From Leptolinea sp. UBA5366 (GTDB taxonomy: Bacteria; Chloroflexota; Anaerolineae; Anaerolineales; Anaerolineaceae): a DNA stretch of 25,076 nucleotides. The stretch spans positions 84,340 through 109,415 of the forward strand of contig DHPK01000009.1 of NCBI GenBank assembly GCA_002407845.1, written 5' to 3'. A model generated the notes under the pieces. That model worked only from the letters and a program-made list of their open reading frames with translations, ran no database searches and had not been told where the DNA came from. The translations under genes were made by a program, and so were the position numbers. This document shows positions 8,587 through 16,671 of this stretch, piece after piece (within the stretch, counting starts at the first letter, position 1; every line of letters begins with the position of its first letter).

Positions 8587-9720
8587 TTATTTATAAATCA
8601 ATTTATTCAAAGCTGCTAAAAGCAGCAAGATATTTTCTTTACGGGACGAATACCCCATCAGACCAACCCGCCAGATTTTGCCTTTCAGGACACCCAGACC
8701 GCCGGAAATCTCAATGTTATAGTCGTCAAGCAACGCTTTTCGGACGGCAGCATCATCCACACCTTCGGGGATGACAATCGTTGTCAACGAGGTCAGCCGA
8801 TTTTCTCGCGGGATCAGGCATTTTAAATTCAAATCCTCAAGCCCTTCCCAGAACATTTCAGAATTCGCGCGATGGCGTGCCCAGCGGTTTTCGATTCCTT
8901 CCTCTGCAACGATACGCAGCGCTTCGTAGAGCGCATAATTCATCGTGATTGGCGCAGTGTGGTGATAAGATCGGTTCGGTCCCCAATAAGCCTGAACGAG
9001 CGACAGATCCAGATACCAGGATGCAACGGGTTTGGTGCGTCGGCGCATGTGTTCGAGCGCTCGTTCGTTGAAGGTGATCGGTCCAAGTCCCGGAGGGGCG
9101 CTGATGCATTTCTGTGTGCCGCTATAGCAGATGTCGACGCCCAGCTCGTCAATTTTCAGCGGAACGCCAGTCAGGGAAGTCACTGCATCAACGATCAGGA
9201 TCGCACCATGATTGTGGACAATTTTCGCAATTTCTGCGAGCGGCTGTTCTGCTCCAGTCGAAGTTTCCGCATGCACAATGCCGACTACTTTAGCTGGTTT
9301 GGCTTTGAGCGCCTCTTCGACCTCTTTTGACGTGAAAACCTCACCCCAGGGGCGGTTGATAACCGTTACATCACCGCCGTAGCGTCTTGCCATTTCTGCC
9401 AGTCTTTCACCAAAATATCCGTTGATGCAGATCAGGATTGGCATGCCGGGTTCGACCGTATTCGCGATCGATGCTTCCATCGATGCGCTGCCGGTGCCGG
9501 AAATCGGGATGGCCAGTTTGTTTTCTGTCCGAAACGCATAGCGCAGCAGCTCCTGCGTGCGATCCATCAAACGTACGAATTCAGGATCGAGGTGACCGAC
9601 GAGCGGTGCTGCCATCGCCTGATAAACCCGCGGATCCACCATGCTTGGCCCCGGTCCCATTAAGATTCGCGCCGGTAAATGGCTGGCAGGAAACTGTTGG
9701 ATATCAATCATGTCTTTCAT
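8587..9720 (-). CDS. Class V aminotransferase (alanine/serine-glyoxylate type)
   Basis: A 377-residue pyridoxal-phosphate enzyme of the class V family, closest in style to alanine-glyoxylate or serine-glyoxylate/pyruvate aminotransferases. Visible motifs are MGPGPSMVDPRV (21-32), the cofactor-binding stretch SGTGSASMEA (74-83), HAETSTG (150-156), Asp178 in IVDAVTS (pairs with the pyridine nitrogen) and Lys204 in SGTQKCISAPPG (Schiff-base lysine). The length is normal and no key residue is missing. The ATG has AGGAGAT 8 bases upstream. It stands alone, divergent from the carboxyltransferase gene across a 289-base spacer. The true amino-group pair (alanine, serine, or another such as phosphonoacetaldehyde-type substrates) cannot be told from sequence alone. 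Confidence 0.9.
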   Translation of the reverse strand: MKDMIDIQQFPASHLPARILMGPGPSMVDPRVYQAMAAPLVGHLDPEFVRLMDRTQELLRYAFRTENKLAIPISGTGSASMEASIANTVEPGMPILICINGYFGERLAEMARRYGGDVTVINRPWGEVFTSKEVEEALKAKPAKVVGIVHAETSTGAEQPLAEIAKIVHNHGAILIVDAVTSLTGVPLKIDELGVDICYSGTQKCISAPPGLGPITFNERALEHMRRRTKPVASWYLDLSLVQAYWGPNRSYHHTAPITMNYALYEALRIVAEEGIENRWARHRANSEMFWEGLEDLNLKCLIPRENRLTSLTTIVIPEGVDDAAVRKALLDDYNIEISGGLGVLKGKIWRVGLMGYSSRKENILLLLAALNKLIYK

Positions 9721-9823
9721 CGTTTAGATCTCCTTTGAGGATAGATGTGAAAACCAGTTAAAAATCAACTGAAAAAAAACATTATTCTACTTAATTTATA
9801 ATCCAAAATTTAAAAAAATCAAA

Positions 9824-9859
9824 TATCCGACTCAAAGAATTAAACGATATTCTCGGATA
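9824..9859. promoter_or_regulatory. Inverted repeat in divergent promoter region
   Basis: TATCCGA (9824-9830) and TCGGATA (9853-9859) form a 7-base inverted repeat separated by 22 bases, in the AT-rich 289-base spacer between the aminotransferase and the carboxyltransferase genes. It could be an operator or a small hairpin. An AT-rich -10-like stretch (GATATGATAAAAT) lies just downstream at about 9881-9893, but I cannot assign a convincing -35. Confidence 0.3.
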
Positions 9860-10009
9860 GAAAACCGTTTTACGAGCTGATGATATGATAAAATTCTCAA
9901 AGTGTAATTTTCATTAAGTTGAGAAACTTATGATTATTCTTTTATTCAAATTTTTTGCAAAAGGGAAACCTTTTATTACACAAACTTAACCTTACGGAGA
10001 GAGCACATA

Positions 10010-11485
10010 ATGTCTAAAAAAGTCCAATTCAATGATTTAACGCTACGCGATGGACATCAGAGCTGCGCAGCAACGCGTATGACGACCGAACAATGTATGC
10101 GTGTCTTGCCGATCATTAAAGATGCTGGCTACAGCATGTTTGAGTTATGGGGCGGAGCAACGCTTGATGCTGCGATCCGGTTCACGCACGACGATCCCTG
10201 GGAAAGACTTGAAGCCTTCTACAAGGAACTTGGCAGCGGCGAAAAAATTCAATCCCTGCTGCGCGGTCAGAACCTTTTCGCTTACAACCCCTATCCGGAT
10301 GACCTGCTGGACGCCTTTATTCGGCAAAGCATTGAAAGCGGCAGCAAGAACATGCGCATTTTTGACGCGCTGAATGATATTCGTAACCTGCATATGGCGA
10401 TATTGATCACAAAAGCCTATGGAGGCAAGGTCGAAGCAGCAATGTCTTATACCACCAGCCCGGTTCATACCACTGATTATTTTATCGATTATGGTAAAAG
10501 ACTGCTCAATGAAGGAGTTGACCGAATCGCGATCAAAGACATGGCGGGTTTGCTGCATCCGCAGGACGCGGTAAAATTGCTGCCAGCGCTTCGCAAAGAA
10601 ATTAATGTTCCGATCGTGCTGCATACGCACACCACAACAGGCGTGGCACCGGTCAATATCGCACTGGGCATGAAATACGGGATTGATATGTTCGATACCT
10701 GCATTTCCCCGTTTGCCGGCGGACCATCCCATTCGCCGATCGAATTAATGGCAGTAGTTGCCGAACGCATGGGTTTTGAACATGGTTTGAATAAAGATGC
10801 CATCACGCGCGCCCAGACTGAATTGCGCGTAATTTTTGAAGAATTGAAGGGTTCAATTTCGTCATTCGGAAAATTCCGGAAACGCCCCGTTCATTTTGAC
10901 GATATCCCGGTCGACAAAGTCGATAAAATGGTCGAAGCCATCATGAAGGATGAGGAAGACCTTGATACCGCAATTAAGATCAGCCGAGAAATCATGGATG
11001 AACTGGATTACCCAGGCTTTGATGACAGCATTTTTATCACGCAGATTCCGGGCGGCATGATTTCAAACCTGCAAAGCCAGATGAAAGCCATGGGCGTCGG
11101 GGATGAAATGATGGGCGATGTTTTGAAGGAAATCCCGAGAGTGCGCGCGGACGTCGGATATGTGCCGCTCGTTACCCCGACCAGCCAGATTGTCGGTTCA
11201 CAGGCAGCTTACAATGTGATGGCAGGCGATCGCTATGCCTTTACCTCAAATGAATTCCGCATGATTCTGCGCGGCGAATTTGGCAAAACGCCGGGTCCGA
11301 TCGATGAAGCTTTCCGCGATAAGATTTTAGGCGAAGGCGAAGAAATTAAGAAATATCGCCCCGCCTCTTATCTGATGCCGGTATTGGAAGACAAAGTTGA
11401 TCTGCCGTTCATCAAGAGTAAAAAAGATTTGCTGCTGCACCATGTGTTTGGCAACGCAGCGGATGATTTCTTGAAATCAAGATAA
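10010..11485 (+). CDS. Biotin-dependent carboxyltransferase subunit (PycB/OadA/5S type)
   Basis: A 491-residue carboxyltransferase of the family shared by pyruvate carboxylase subunit B, oxaloacetate decarboxylase alpha and the transcarboxylase 5S subunit. It moves CO2 between carboxybiotin and pyruvate/oxaloacetate. The TIM barrel shows TLRDGHQS (11-18; metal ligand Asp14), the carboxylated lysine Lys176 in RIAIKDMAG, the metal ligands His205 and His207 in LHTHTTTG, and DTCISPFAGG. It ends without a biotinyl (MKM) domain, so it needs a separate biotin carrier and, depending on function, a biotin carboxylase or a membrane decarboxylase; none is in the window. The start has GGAGAG about 9 bases upstream. 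A strong terminator follows directly. Which of the three enzymes it is remains open. Confidence 0.88.
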   Translation: MSKKVQFNDLTLRDGHQSCAATRMTTEQCMRVLPIIKDAGYSMFELWGGATLDAAIRFTHDDPWERLEAFYKELGSGEKIQSLLRGQNLFAYNPYPDDLLDAFIRQSIESGSKNMRIFDALNDIRNLHMAILITKAYGGKVEAAMSYTTSPVHTTDYFIDYGKRLLNEGVDRIAIKDMAGLLHPQDAVKLLPALRKEINVPIVLHTHTTTGVAPVNIALGMKYGIDMFDTCISPFAGGPSHSPIELMAVVAERMGFEHGLNKDAITRAQTELRVIFEELKGSISSFGKFRKRPVHFDDIPVDKVDKMVEAIMKDEEDLDTAIKISREIMDELDYPGFDDSIFITQIPGGMISNLQSQMKAMGVGDEMMGDVLKEIPRVRADVGYVPLVTPTSQIVGSQAAYNVMAGDRYAFTSNEFRMILRGEFGKTPGPIDEAFRDKILGEGEEIKKYRPASYLMPVLEDKVDLPFIKSKKDLLLHHVFGNAADDFLKSR

Positions 11486-11509
11486 TCGATAAGCCATTCG
11501 ATTAAATGG

Positions 11510-11543
11510 ATGCAGGCTATTTCAAAATAGCCTGCATTTTTTT
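11510..11543 (+). terminator. Strong terminator after the carboxyltransferase gene
   Basis: Perfect 12-bp stem ATGCAGGCTATT / AATAGCCTGCAT (11510-11521 and 11526-11537), a 4-base loop and seven T to 11543. It lies 24 bases after the stop codon and separates this gene from the DUF3842 gene. Confidence 0.95.
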
Positions 11544-11579
11544 CACTTCATGAAAGATCAGAACCAGTTGGAGCAGAGC

Positions 11580-11996
11580 ATGAAAATTGTTATCATTGAT
11601 GGGCAAGGCGGCAGCATCGGCAAAACGATCGTCGAAAAAATGAAAATGCGTCTGCCCGCGCTGGAAATAACTGCAATCGGAACAAACAGCATTGCGACTG
11701 CAACGATGCGAAAAGCCGGTGCAGACCACAGCGCGACTGGGGAAAATCCAATTTTAGTAGCTTGCGAAGATGCAGATTTGATCGTTGGGACGATCGGGAT
11801 TATTGTGGCTAATTCGCTTTTAGGCGAAATCACTCCCGCGATGGCATCTGCGATAGGCAGGAGCAAAGCTCAGAAAATTCTAATCCCGAACAATAAATGC
11901 CGGGTAGCTGTTGCCGGCTGCCGGGAAATCCCCCTGGGCGAGGCGATTGATCAGGCAATCGAGTTGGTGCTGAAGAAAATTGAATTGTCAGAATAA
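11580..11996 (+). CDS. DUF3842 family protein
   Basis: A 138-residue protein of the DUF3842 family, function unknown. It begins with a dinucleotide-fold-like MKIVIIDGQGGSIGKTIVEK (1-20), then AIGTNSIATATMRKAGAD, TGENPI and GTIGIIVANSLLGEITPAMA, all conserved in the family. Two Cys (in NNKCRVAVAGCRE) flank a small C-terminal segment. I chose the ATG at 11580 because GGAG is 6 bases upstream. The ATG at 11550 would start only 6 bases after the terminator T run and add 10 residues not seen in the family. It sits between the carboxyltransferase terminator and the cbiM promoter, so it has almost no room for its own promoter. Proximity to the metal transporter may hint at a role, but this is speculation. 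Confidence 0.8.
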   Translation: MKIVIIDGQGGSIGKTIVEKMKMRLPALEITAIGTNSIATATMRKAGADHSATGENPILVACEDADLIVGTIGIIVANSLLGEITPAMASAIGRSKAQKILIPNNKCRVAVAGCREIPLGEAIDQAIELVLKKIELSE

Positions 11997-12036
11997 GGAT
12001 TTTCGATAAAAATTATTTAATCATTTCCAATTTGAA

Positions 12037-12065
12037 TTGACGGATCCCGGTCTCTTTGATAAGAT
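12037..12065 (+). promoter_or_regulatory. Sigma-70-like promoter of the cbiMQO operon
   Basis: TTGACG (12037-12042) and TAAGAT (12060-12065) are separated by exactly 17 bases. The predicted transcript starts near 12072 and has a leader of about 117 bases before the ATG at 12189. The -10 box is imperfect (4 of 6). Confidence 0.7.
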
Positions 12066-12070
12066 TCATG

Positions 12071-12173
12071 CAATCGTGTCAGGAAGACACGCATAACACC
12101 GATGAGTAAAGAGTAGTGTCATGAAGGCATCCTGCGTTTTGAAAAACGCCAGCCTTGATGACATTATTTTTTT
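12071..12173 (+). promoter_or_regulatory. Structured leader with terminator: candidate attenuator of cbiM
   Basis: The leader holds a 6-bp hairpin CGTGTC / GACACG (12075-12080 with 12086-12091), a 23-base single-stranded linker, then a long hairpin. The latter pairs AGTGTCATGAAGGC (12115-12128) with GCCTTGATGACATT (12152-12165), one mismatch and one wobble, topped by GCGTTTT / AAAACGC, and followed by seven T (12167-12173). The Shine-Dalgarno AAGGAGG (12174-12180) comes immediately after. A terminator wedged between promoter and ribosome binding site is the hallmark of transcription attenuation. The element GTGTCAGGAAG (12076-12086) is nearly repeated as GTGTCATGAAG (12116-12126), allowing competing pairings. 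It does not resemble the cobalamin riboswitch; I did not recognise it as any other class. Confidence 0.65.
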
Positions 12174-12188
12174 AAGGAGGATTTCGTT

Positions 12189-13199
12189 ATGCATATGGCA
12201 GATGCGCTGATTAGTCCAGCGGTTGGCGGGGTGATGTGGGGAGTTAGCTCCGGTGCGGCTGCTTATTCCGTTAAGAAAATCAAAGAAATTGACTTGGAAG
12301 AGAAGAAAGTCCCGCTAATGGGCGTGATGGGGGCTTTCGTATTTGCTGCCCAGATGATCAATTTTGCAATTCCCGGAACCGGATCAAGCGGTCACATTGG
12401 CGGAGGAATTCTTCTGGCTGCAATCTTAGGACCCTTTCCAGCGTTCCTGACGCTTTCAATTGTGCTCCTGATCCAGGCTTTGTTCTTTGCCGATGGCGGA
12501 TTGCTTGCTTTGGGCTGTAATATCATTAATTTGGGAGTAATTCCCTGTTTTCTTGTATATCCGCTTGTTTTCTTGCCAATTGTTCGCAAGAATCATTCAA
12601 AATTACGCATAGCGATTGCATCTGTTCTGGCTGTGGTCATTGGACTGCAGCTTGGCGCTTTCAGTGTCGTACTGCAAACGCTGGCATCGCGGGTAACAGC
12701 GCTGCCTTTTCGAGAATTTTTACTTCTGATGCAGCCGATCCATCTGGCGATCGGTGTGATTGAAGGGATAATTACTGCGGCTGTTCTGGTTTTTATTCAC
12801 CAGACGCAGCCGGAGATTATGCAAAAGGTTGCGGTCGAACAGCGAAAATCTCCGGTTTCATTAAAGGTGATCATGATGGTTTTCCTGATATTGACCGTCT
12901 TTACAGGAGGTTATTTGTCCCTGCGGGCATCGGGCGATCCGGATGGGCTGGAGTGGGCGATTGAACGCGTGGCTGGCGTACCTGAACTGGAGTCAGCGGG
13001 TAACGCCCATCAGCGAAGCGCTGGTTTGCAGGATTCGCTGGCATTTCTGCCGGATTATGACTATCCCGAAGAAACAGGCGCAAGCAGGATCAATGGGACG
13101 ACTTTCTCAGGACTCGTTGGATCGCTGATCGTCTTTCTAACCGCGGGGATTAGCGGGTTCATTATTTCGCGGGTCAAGCGTGCCCGTCAGGAACAGTGA
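12189..13199 (+). CDS. cbiM: ECF nickel/cobalt transporter substrate-binding component CbiM/NikMN type
   Basis: A 336-residue membrane protein: the S component (CbiM/NikM) of an energy-coupling-factor nickel/cobalt importer, fused to a C-terminal PDGLE (CbiN/NikN-like) domain. The N-terminus MHMADALISP carries His2, which with the start Met and a later His (His69 in GTGSSGHIGGG) forms the metal site known in this family. About six helices follow; the PDGLE box (GDPDGLEWAIERVAG, from about 249) lies in an external loop before the last helix. The MN fusion with PDGLE favours nickel over cobalt, but both are possible. The ATG has AAGGAGG 8 bases upstream. It opens the cbiMQO operon, with CbiQ 51 bases after. 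Confidence 0.92.
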   Translation: MHMADALISPAVGGVMWGVSSGAAAYSVKKIKEIDLEEKKVPLMGVMGAFVFAAQMINFAIPGTGSSGHIGGGILLAAILGPFPAFLTLSIVLLIQALFFADGGLLALGCNIINLGVIPCFLVYPLVFLPIVRKNHSKLRIAIASVLAVVIGLQLGAFSVVLQTLASRVTALPFREFLLLMQPIHLAIGVIEGIITAAVLVFIHQTQPEIMQKVAVEQRKSPVSLKVIMMVFLILTVFTGGYLSLRASGDPDGLEWAIERVAGVPELESAGNAHQRSAGLQDSLAFLPDYDYPEETGASRINGTTFSGLVGSLIVFLTAGISGFIISRVKRARQEQ

Positions 13200-13250
13200 C
13201 AGAATTGCAGAGGTTTGGATTAACACAGTGTTTCAGCGGAATCAGTACTA

Positions 13251-14042
13251 ATGAATAAATCGATTGCTGATTTTCTGAGAACAGGGCAACTGGCTGAGGG
13301 CAAGACGGCGATTCATCGTTTTAATCCAGGTTTGAAGATGCTGATCCTGATCGTTTATTTAGTGATCGTCATCTCCATCCCGCAGTCTGACTTCAGCCGG
13401 CTGGCCCCTTTTATTCTGCTGCCAGCGCTCATTTCAGCAGCAGCGGACGTCCCTTTGCAAGATCTGCTTCGAGGTGTGATTCCGGCTCTTCCGCTTATCT
13501 TGGCTGCGGCATTGTCAAATTTGTTTTTTCTACGAACGCCATTATTTAATGCCGGGAGTTTTCAGGTCACCGATGGGATGATCGCATTTCTGACAATTCT
13601 ATTAAAATCATTGCTGACCGTGACTGCGATGAGTCTGTTGATGGCTGTAACGCAATTTGATCAGATCTTAAATGTGCTGGGCGCCATCGGCACCCCCGAT
13701 ATCCTGCTCAGATTGATCTCATTGAGTTATCGTTATCTGATCGTTTTTTTCGAAGAGGCAGCTGCCATGCAGCGCGCCTATCAATTGCGTTCGGGGCATG
13801 GGAACATCTCAATTCGGCACGCTGGCAGTTATATCGGCCAGCTTCTCCTGCGAAGTTTTAACCGGGCTGAAAGAGTCGCTTTTGCGATGAAGTGCCGGGA
13901 TGGCGGAATGACTGTCCAAAGCAGGCGTTTGAAACGGGCTTCGGCGCGTGAAATTGCTATTGCACTGGTTGTCATTGGGGGAAATGTTTTTCTTCGTGTA
14001 GTAAATGTTGCTGAAATATTTGGAAATTGGGTGACAGCATGA
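13251..14042 (+). CDS. cbiQ: ECF transporter transmembrane component CbiQ
   Basis: The T (transmembrane) component, 263 residues with about five to six helices, that couples ATP hydrolysis by CbiO to metal release by CbiM. The cytoplasmic coupling stretch has two basic motifs: AYQLRSGHG (about 177-185) and AMKCRDGG (about 210-217). These correspond to the Ala-Arg-Gly-type motifs that dock on the ATPases; the second has Asp where Gly is usual, a small departure. The start lacks a strong Shine-Dalgarno (GCGGAATC about 9 bases upstream). The stop codon overlaps the CbiO start (ATGA), showing translational coupling. Confidence 0.92.
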   Translation: MNKSIADFLRTGQLAEGKTAIHRFNPGLKMLILIVYLVIVISIPQSDFSRLAPFILLPALISAAADVPLQDLLRGVIPALPLILAAALSNLFFLRTPLFNAGSFQVTDGMIAFLTILLKSLLTVTAMSLLMAVTQFDQILNVLGAIGTPDILLRLISLSYRYLIVFFEEAAAMQRAYQLRSGHGNISIRHAGSYIGQLLLRSFNRAERVAFAMKCRDGGMTVQSRRLKRASAREIAIALVVIGGNVFLRVVNVAEIFGNWVTA

Positions 14043-14761
14043 TTGTAGCGAAGAACCTGAGTGTGATATATCCTGACGGAACGCTAGCGCTTCAAGATAT
14101 CTCACTGACCCTGAATGATCATGAATCTGTAGCGCTCATCGGTTGCAATGGGGCGGGTAAGACTACTTTTTTTCATGCGATTCTTGGCTTAGTCGAAATC
14201 AGTGCCGGGAGCATTGAAGTCGATAACCTGCGCGTTGAACCGAAAAACTATCGGGAAATTCGTAATCGGGTTGGATTCGTTTTTCAAAATCCGGATGACC
14301 AGTTATTCATGCCGACAATTCGCGATGACATTAGATTCGGATTGCTGCAGCATGGCATGAGTCCGGCTCAAGCGGATGCAGAAACCGATGAGATTTCAGA
14401 AAAATTGAATATTACAGGCATTCAGTTTAAACCGTCGTTCAAGGTTTCAGGCGGAGAAAAAAGACTGGCTGCCTTGGCGGCTGTTCTGGTCATGAATCCC
14501 GCCATGGTTTTATTTGATGAACCTTCTTCGTTTCTTGACCCGCGCGCACGGCGGAATGTAATTTCAATTCTTGATTTATTGTCCGCAACAAAAATTATTG
14601 CAACGCATGATCTGGATCTGGCATGGGACCTCTGCCAGCGCACAATCATCTTTTCTGACGGAAAGCTGGCAGCGGACGGGTTCACGAAAGAACTCCTTTC
14701 CGATCAGAAAGAACTCGAAAAACATGGGCTTGAACTCCCGCTGAAATTGCAAAATAAATAG
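14039..14761 (+). CDS. cbiO: ECF transporter ATPase CbiO
   Basis: A 240-residue ABC ATPase that energises the CbiMQ importer. Motifs in order: Walker A GCNGAGKTT (35-43), Q-loop Gln83 in FQNPDDQLF, signature VSGGEKR (136-142), Walker B MVLFDEP (156-162), D-loop SSFLDP, and H-loop His190 in ATHDLD. The ATG at 14039 overlaps the CbiQ stop; an in-frame TTG at 14027 would lie inside CbiQ and lacks a binding site. A single ATPase gene suggests a homodimer. Length and motifs are normal. Confidence 0.95.
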   Translation: MIVAKNLSVIYPDGTLALQDISLTLNDHESVALIGCNGAGKTTFFHAILGLVEISAGSIEVDNLRVEPKNYREIRNRVGFVFQNPDDQLFMPTIRDDIRFGLLQHGMSPAQADAETDEISEKLNITGIQFKPSFKVSGGEKRLAALAAVLVMNPAMVLFDEPSSFLDPRARRNVISILDLLSATKIIATHDLDLAWDLCQRTIIFSDGKLAADGFTKELLSDQKELEKHGLELPLKLQNK

Positions 14762-14849
14762 ATTCTCGCTGTCCTGTACCTCGATGGAATACTAATTCTT
14801 TGGAAAAAAAAGGAAAGATCCAGCGAAGCCGAGTAAAATTCAGGTGCTT

Positions 14850-16577
14850 ATGGACAATAAAAGTGAGGCTCAAAGAGATTTCGACCGCGCACGAAACTTG
14901 GCGGTCTGGCAGACTGCACTCGGGACGCTGCAAGGCAAGAATTATGACCTGGTGGACTACAACGAGGTTCGGAAGCGTTTGTCCAAAACGGTCAATCAGC
15001 TGCCGGTTCTGAAGGATATTCCGATCAGCGCAATCGTTGGGACGGTATCCCGAAACGCTGATTTCACGCGCACTTTTCTGCCAAAGATGGAGCATGACAA
15101 AACCCGCTGGGTGAATGTGCGGCTGGCGAATGAATCGATGACCGGTGTCCCGCCGATTGACGTTTACCAGATCGGCGATGTTTATTTTGTGTTGGATGGT
15201 CACCATCGCGTTTCGATCATGAAAAGTTATGGCGCGGAATATATTTCCGCGTATGTGCGCGTCATCAATCCCGATGTCCCGCTTAAGCCGGACGATTCTC
15301 CCGATGAGATCATCCTTAAAACAGAAAAAGAAACTTTCCTGGCAAAAACTGAGATTGAAAAAATAATTCCTGACGCAAATTTGGAATTAAAGCTGCCGGG
15401 AGAATATCTTGAATTGCTCGAACACATTGAAACGCACCGCTATTTCATGGGGCTTGACCTGAAACGGGACATCACGAATGAAGAATCAGTTTTAAGCTGG
15501 TACGAAAATGTCTACATGCCGGTGATTCAAGTCATTCGGAACCTGAAAATTATGGATGAATTTCCGGAAAAAACCGAAACAGAGCTTTATCTTTGGATTG
15601 AGAATAACAAGGCTGCCCTGGCTGATGAATATGGCGGGAATGTGCGTGATTCAGCTCTGGCATGGAAACTGGATGCCGAGTATGGACGCTCCAAACGGAA
15701 TTTGATTTATCAAATTAAAAAGAACTTTATGATGCTCTTTTCACCCAACCTTTCGGATTGGGGGATCAAAACAGGTGACTGGCGGCGTGAGATCATGCAG
15801 GCGGGTGATAATTTATCGATCGAACGCATTATGATTTCAGTCCGTGATCTCGATCTGAACATGGATTATTTAAAGAGTGCGCTTCGATTTGCAAAAAACT
15901 TTGACGCCTGGGTCGGCATCGTGCATGTTGTCAATCGGTCTGAATCTGTTGAATCGGATAAGGTCAAGGAATCGCAGCAGCAAGTTGAAGAGCTGATGCA
16001 AAAAGAGAATACGCATGGAAAACTATTCCTGCTGAGCGGAAATTTGCTCCGGAATCTTTCTGAACGGGCTTTTTGGAGTGATATTTCGCTTTTTCGCATG
16101 AAATACCGTCCTAACCCTGAAGGAATAAAATCGATTGATTCTGGCTGGAATTCAATTTTCATGCGGGTTCCGGGTCCGATTTTCGTGACGCCTGATACTT
16201 TTCCGGAGCGGATTGATCAGGTTGTTTTGCCTTTCTCTCAAAGTTCGAAATCGCGCGAAGCGATGTATTACGCGACCGGACTGGTGAAAAGCACCGGCAG
16301 CAAATTGTCGGTCGTCATCGCTGATACGCCGGAAATGGACAGCACGACCGCGCTGGCGGAGGCAAAAACCTTTTTCAGTAACCATAAGCTGCAGGTGGAA
16401 TTTATCGTCAGTCATGAGGAGCCTGTTAGTGCGATTCTAAAGACTGCGGAAGAAGTGCAGGCAGACCTCATCGTTATGGGGGGATATTCTCGCTCTTTTG
16501 TTCAGCGTTTCTTTAAAGGGAGCACGGTCGAAAAACTCTTGAAAGTGTCTAATTTCCCGATATTAGTCTGCAAATGA
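14850..16577 (+). CDS. ParB-like domain fused to two universal-stress (USP) domains
   Basis: A 575-residue cytoplasmic protein with three parts. Residues about 45-140 form a ParB/sulfiredoxin-like domain (VSRNADFTRTFLPKM, PPIDVYQIGDVYFVLDGHHR, with the DGHHR motif at 116-120, the usual nucleotide-binding signature). Residues about 150-310 are helical and unassigned. From about 320 a first Usp-like domain (ERIMISVRDLDLNMDYLKSA) is followed by a second from about 453 (IDQVVLPFSQSSKSREAMYY) ending in the ATP-site-like VMGGYSRSFVQRFFKGSTVE. Substrate and role are unknown; nucleotide binding or sensing is likely. The ATG at 14850 is preferred to the GTG at 14844; AGGTG lies 3 to 7 bases upstream. 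It follows cbiO by 88 bases without a visible terminator, so it may share its transcript. Confidence 0.75.
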   Translation: MDNKSEAQRDFDRARNLAVWQTALGTLQGKNYDLVDYNEVRKRLSKTVNQLPVLKDIPISAIVGTVSRNADFTRTFLPKMEHDKTRWVNVRLANESMTGVPPIDVYQIGDVYFVLDGHHRVSIMKSYGAEYISAYVRVINPDVPLKPDDSPDEIILKTEKETFLAKTEIEKIIPDANLELKLPGEYLELLEHIETHRYFMGLDLKRDITNEESVLSWYENVYMPVIQVIRNLKIMDEFPEKTETELYLWIENNKAALADEYGGNVRDSALAWKLDAEYGRSKRNLIYQIKKNFMMLFSPNLSDWGIKTGDWRREIMQAGDNLSIERIMISVRDLDLNMDYLKSALRFAKNFDAWVGIVHVVNRSESVESDKVKESQQQVEELMQKENTHGKLFLLSGNLLRNLSERAFWSDISLFRMKYRPNPEGIKSIDSGWNSIFMRVPGPIFVTPDTFPERIDQVVLPFSQSSKSREAMYYATGLVKSTGSKLSVVIADTPEMDSTTALAEAKTFFSNHKLQVEFIVSHEEPVSAILKTAEEVQADLIVMGGYSRSFVQRFFKGSTVEKLLKVSNFPILVCK

Positions 16578-16671
16578 ATTTTCTGTTCTGTTAAAAATAT
16601 AAGAATTTTAATGAGTTTTGTTTTAATAATTTGAAATCTCGCCTTTAATTTTCAAGAAAGAGAGTGCAACA

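Noticed and set aside
12071..12188. Cobalamin riboswitch before cbiM
   Set aside because: The conserved core and the usual length are absent; the leader is only about 117 bases.
14800..15012. Plus-strand open frame ahead of the USP fusion
   Set aside because: It runs in another frame through the USP fusion gene and gives an unlikely basic peptide.
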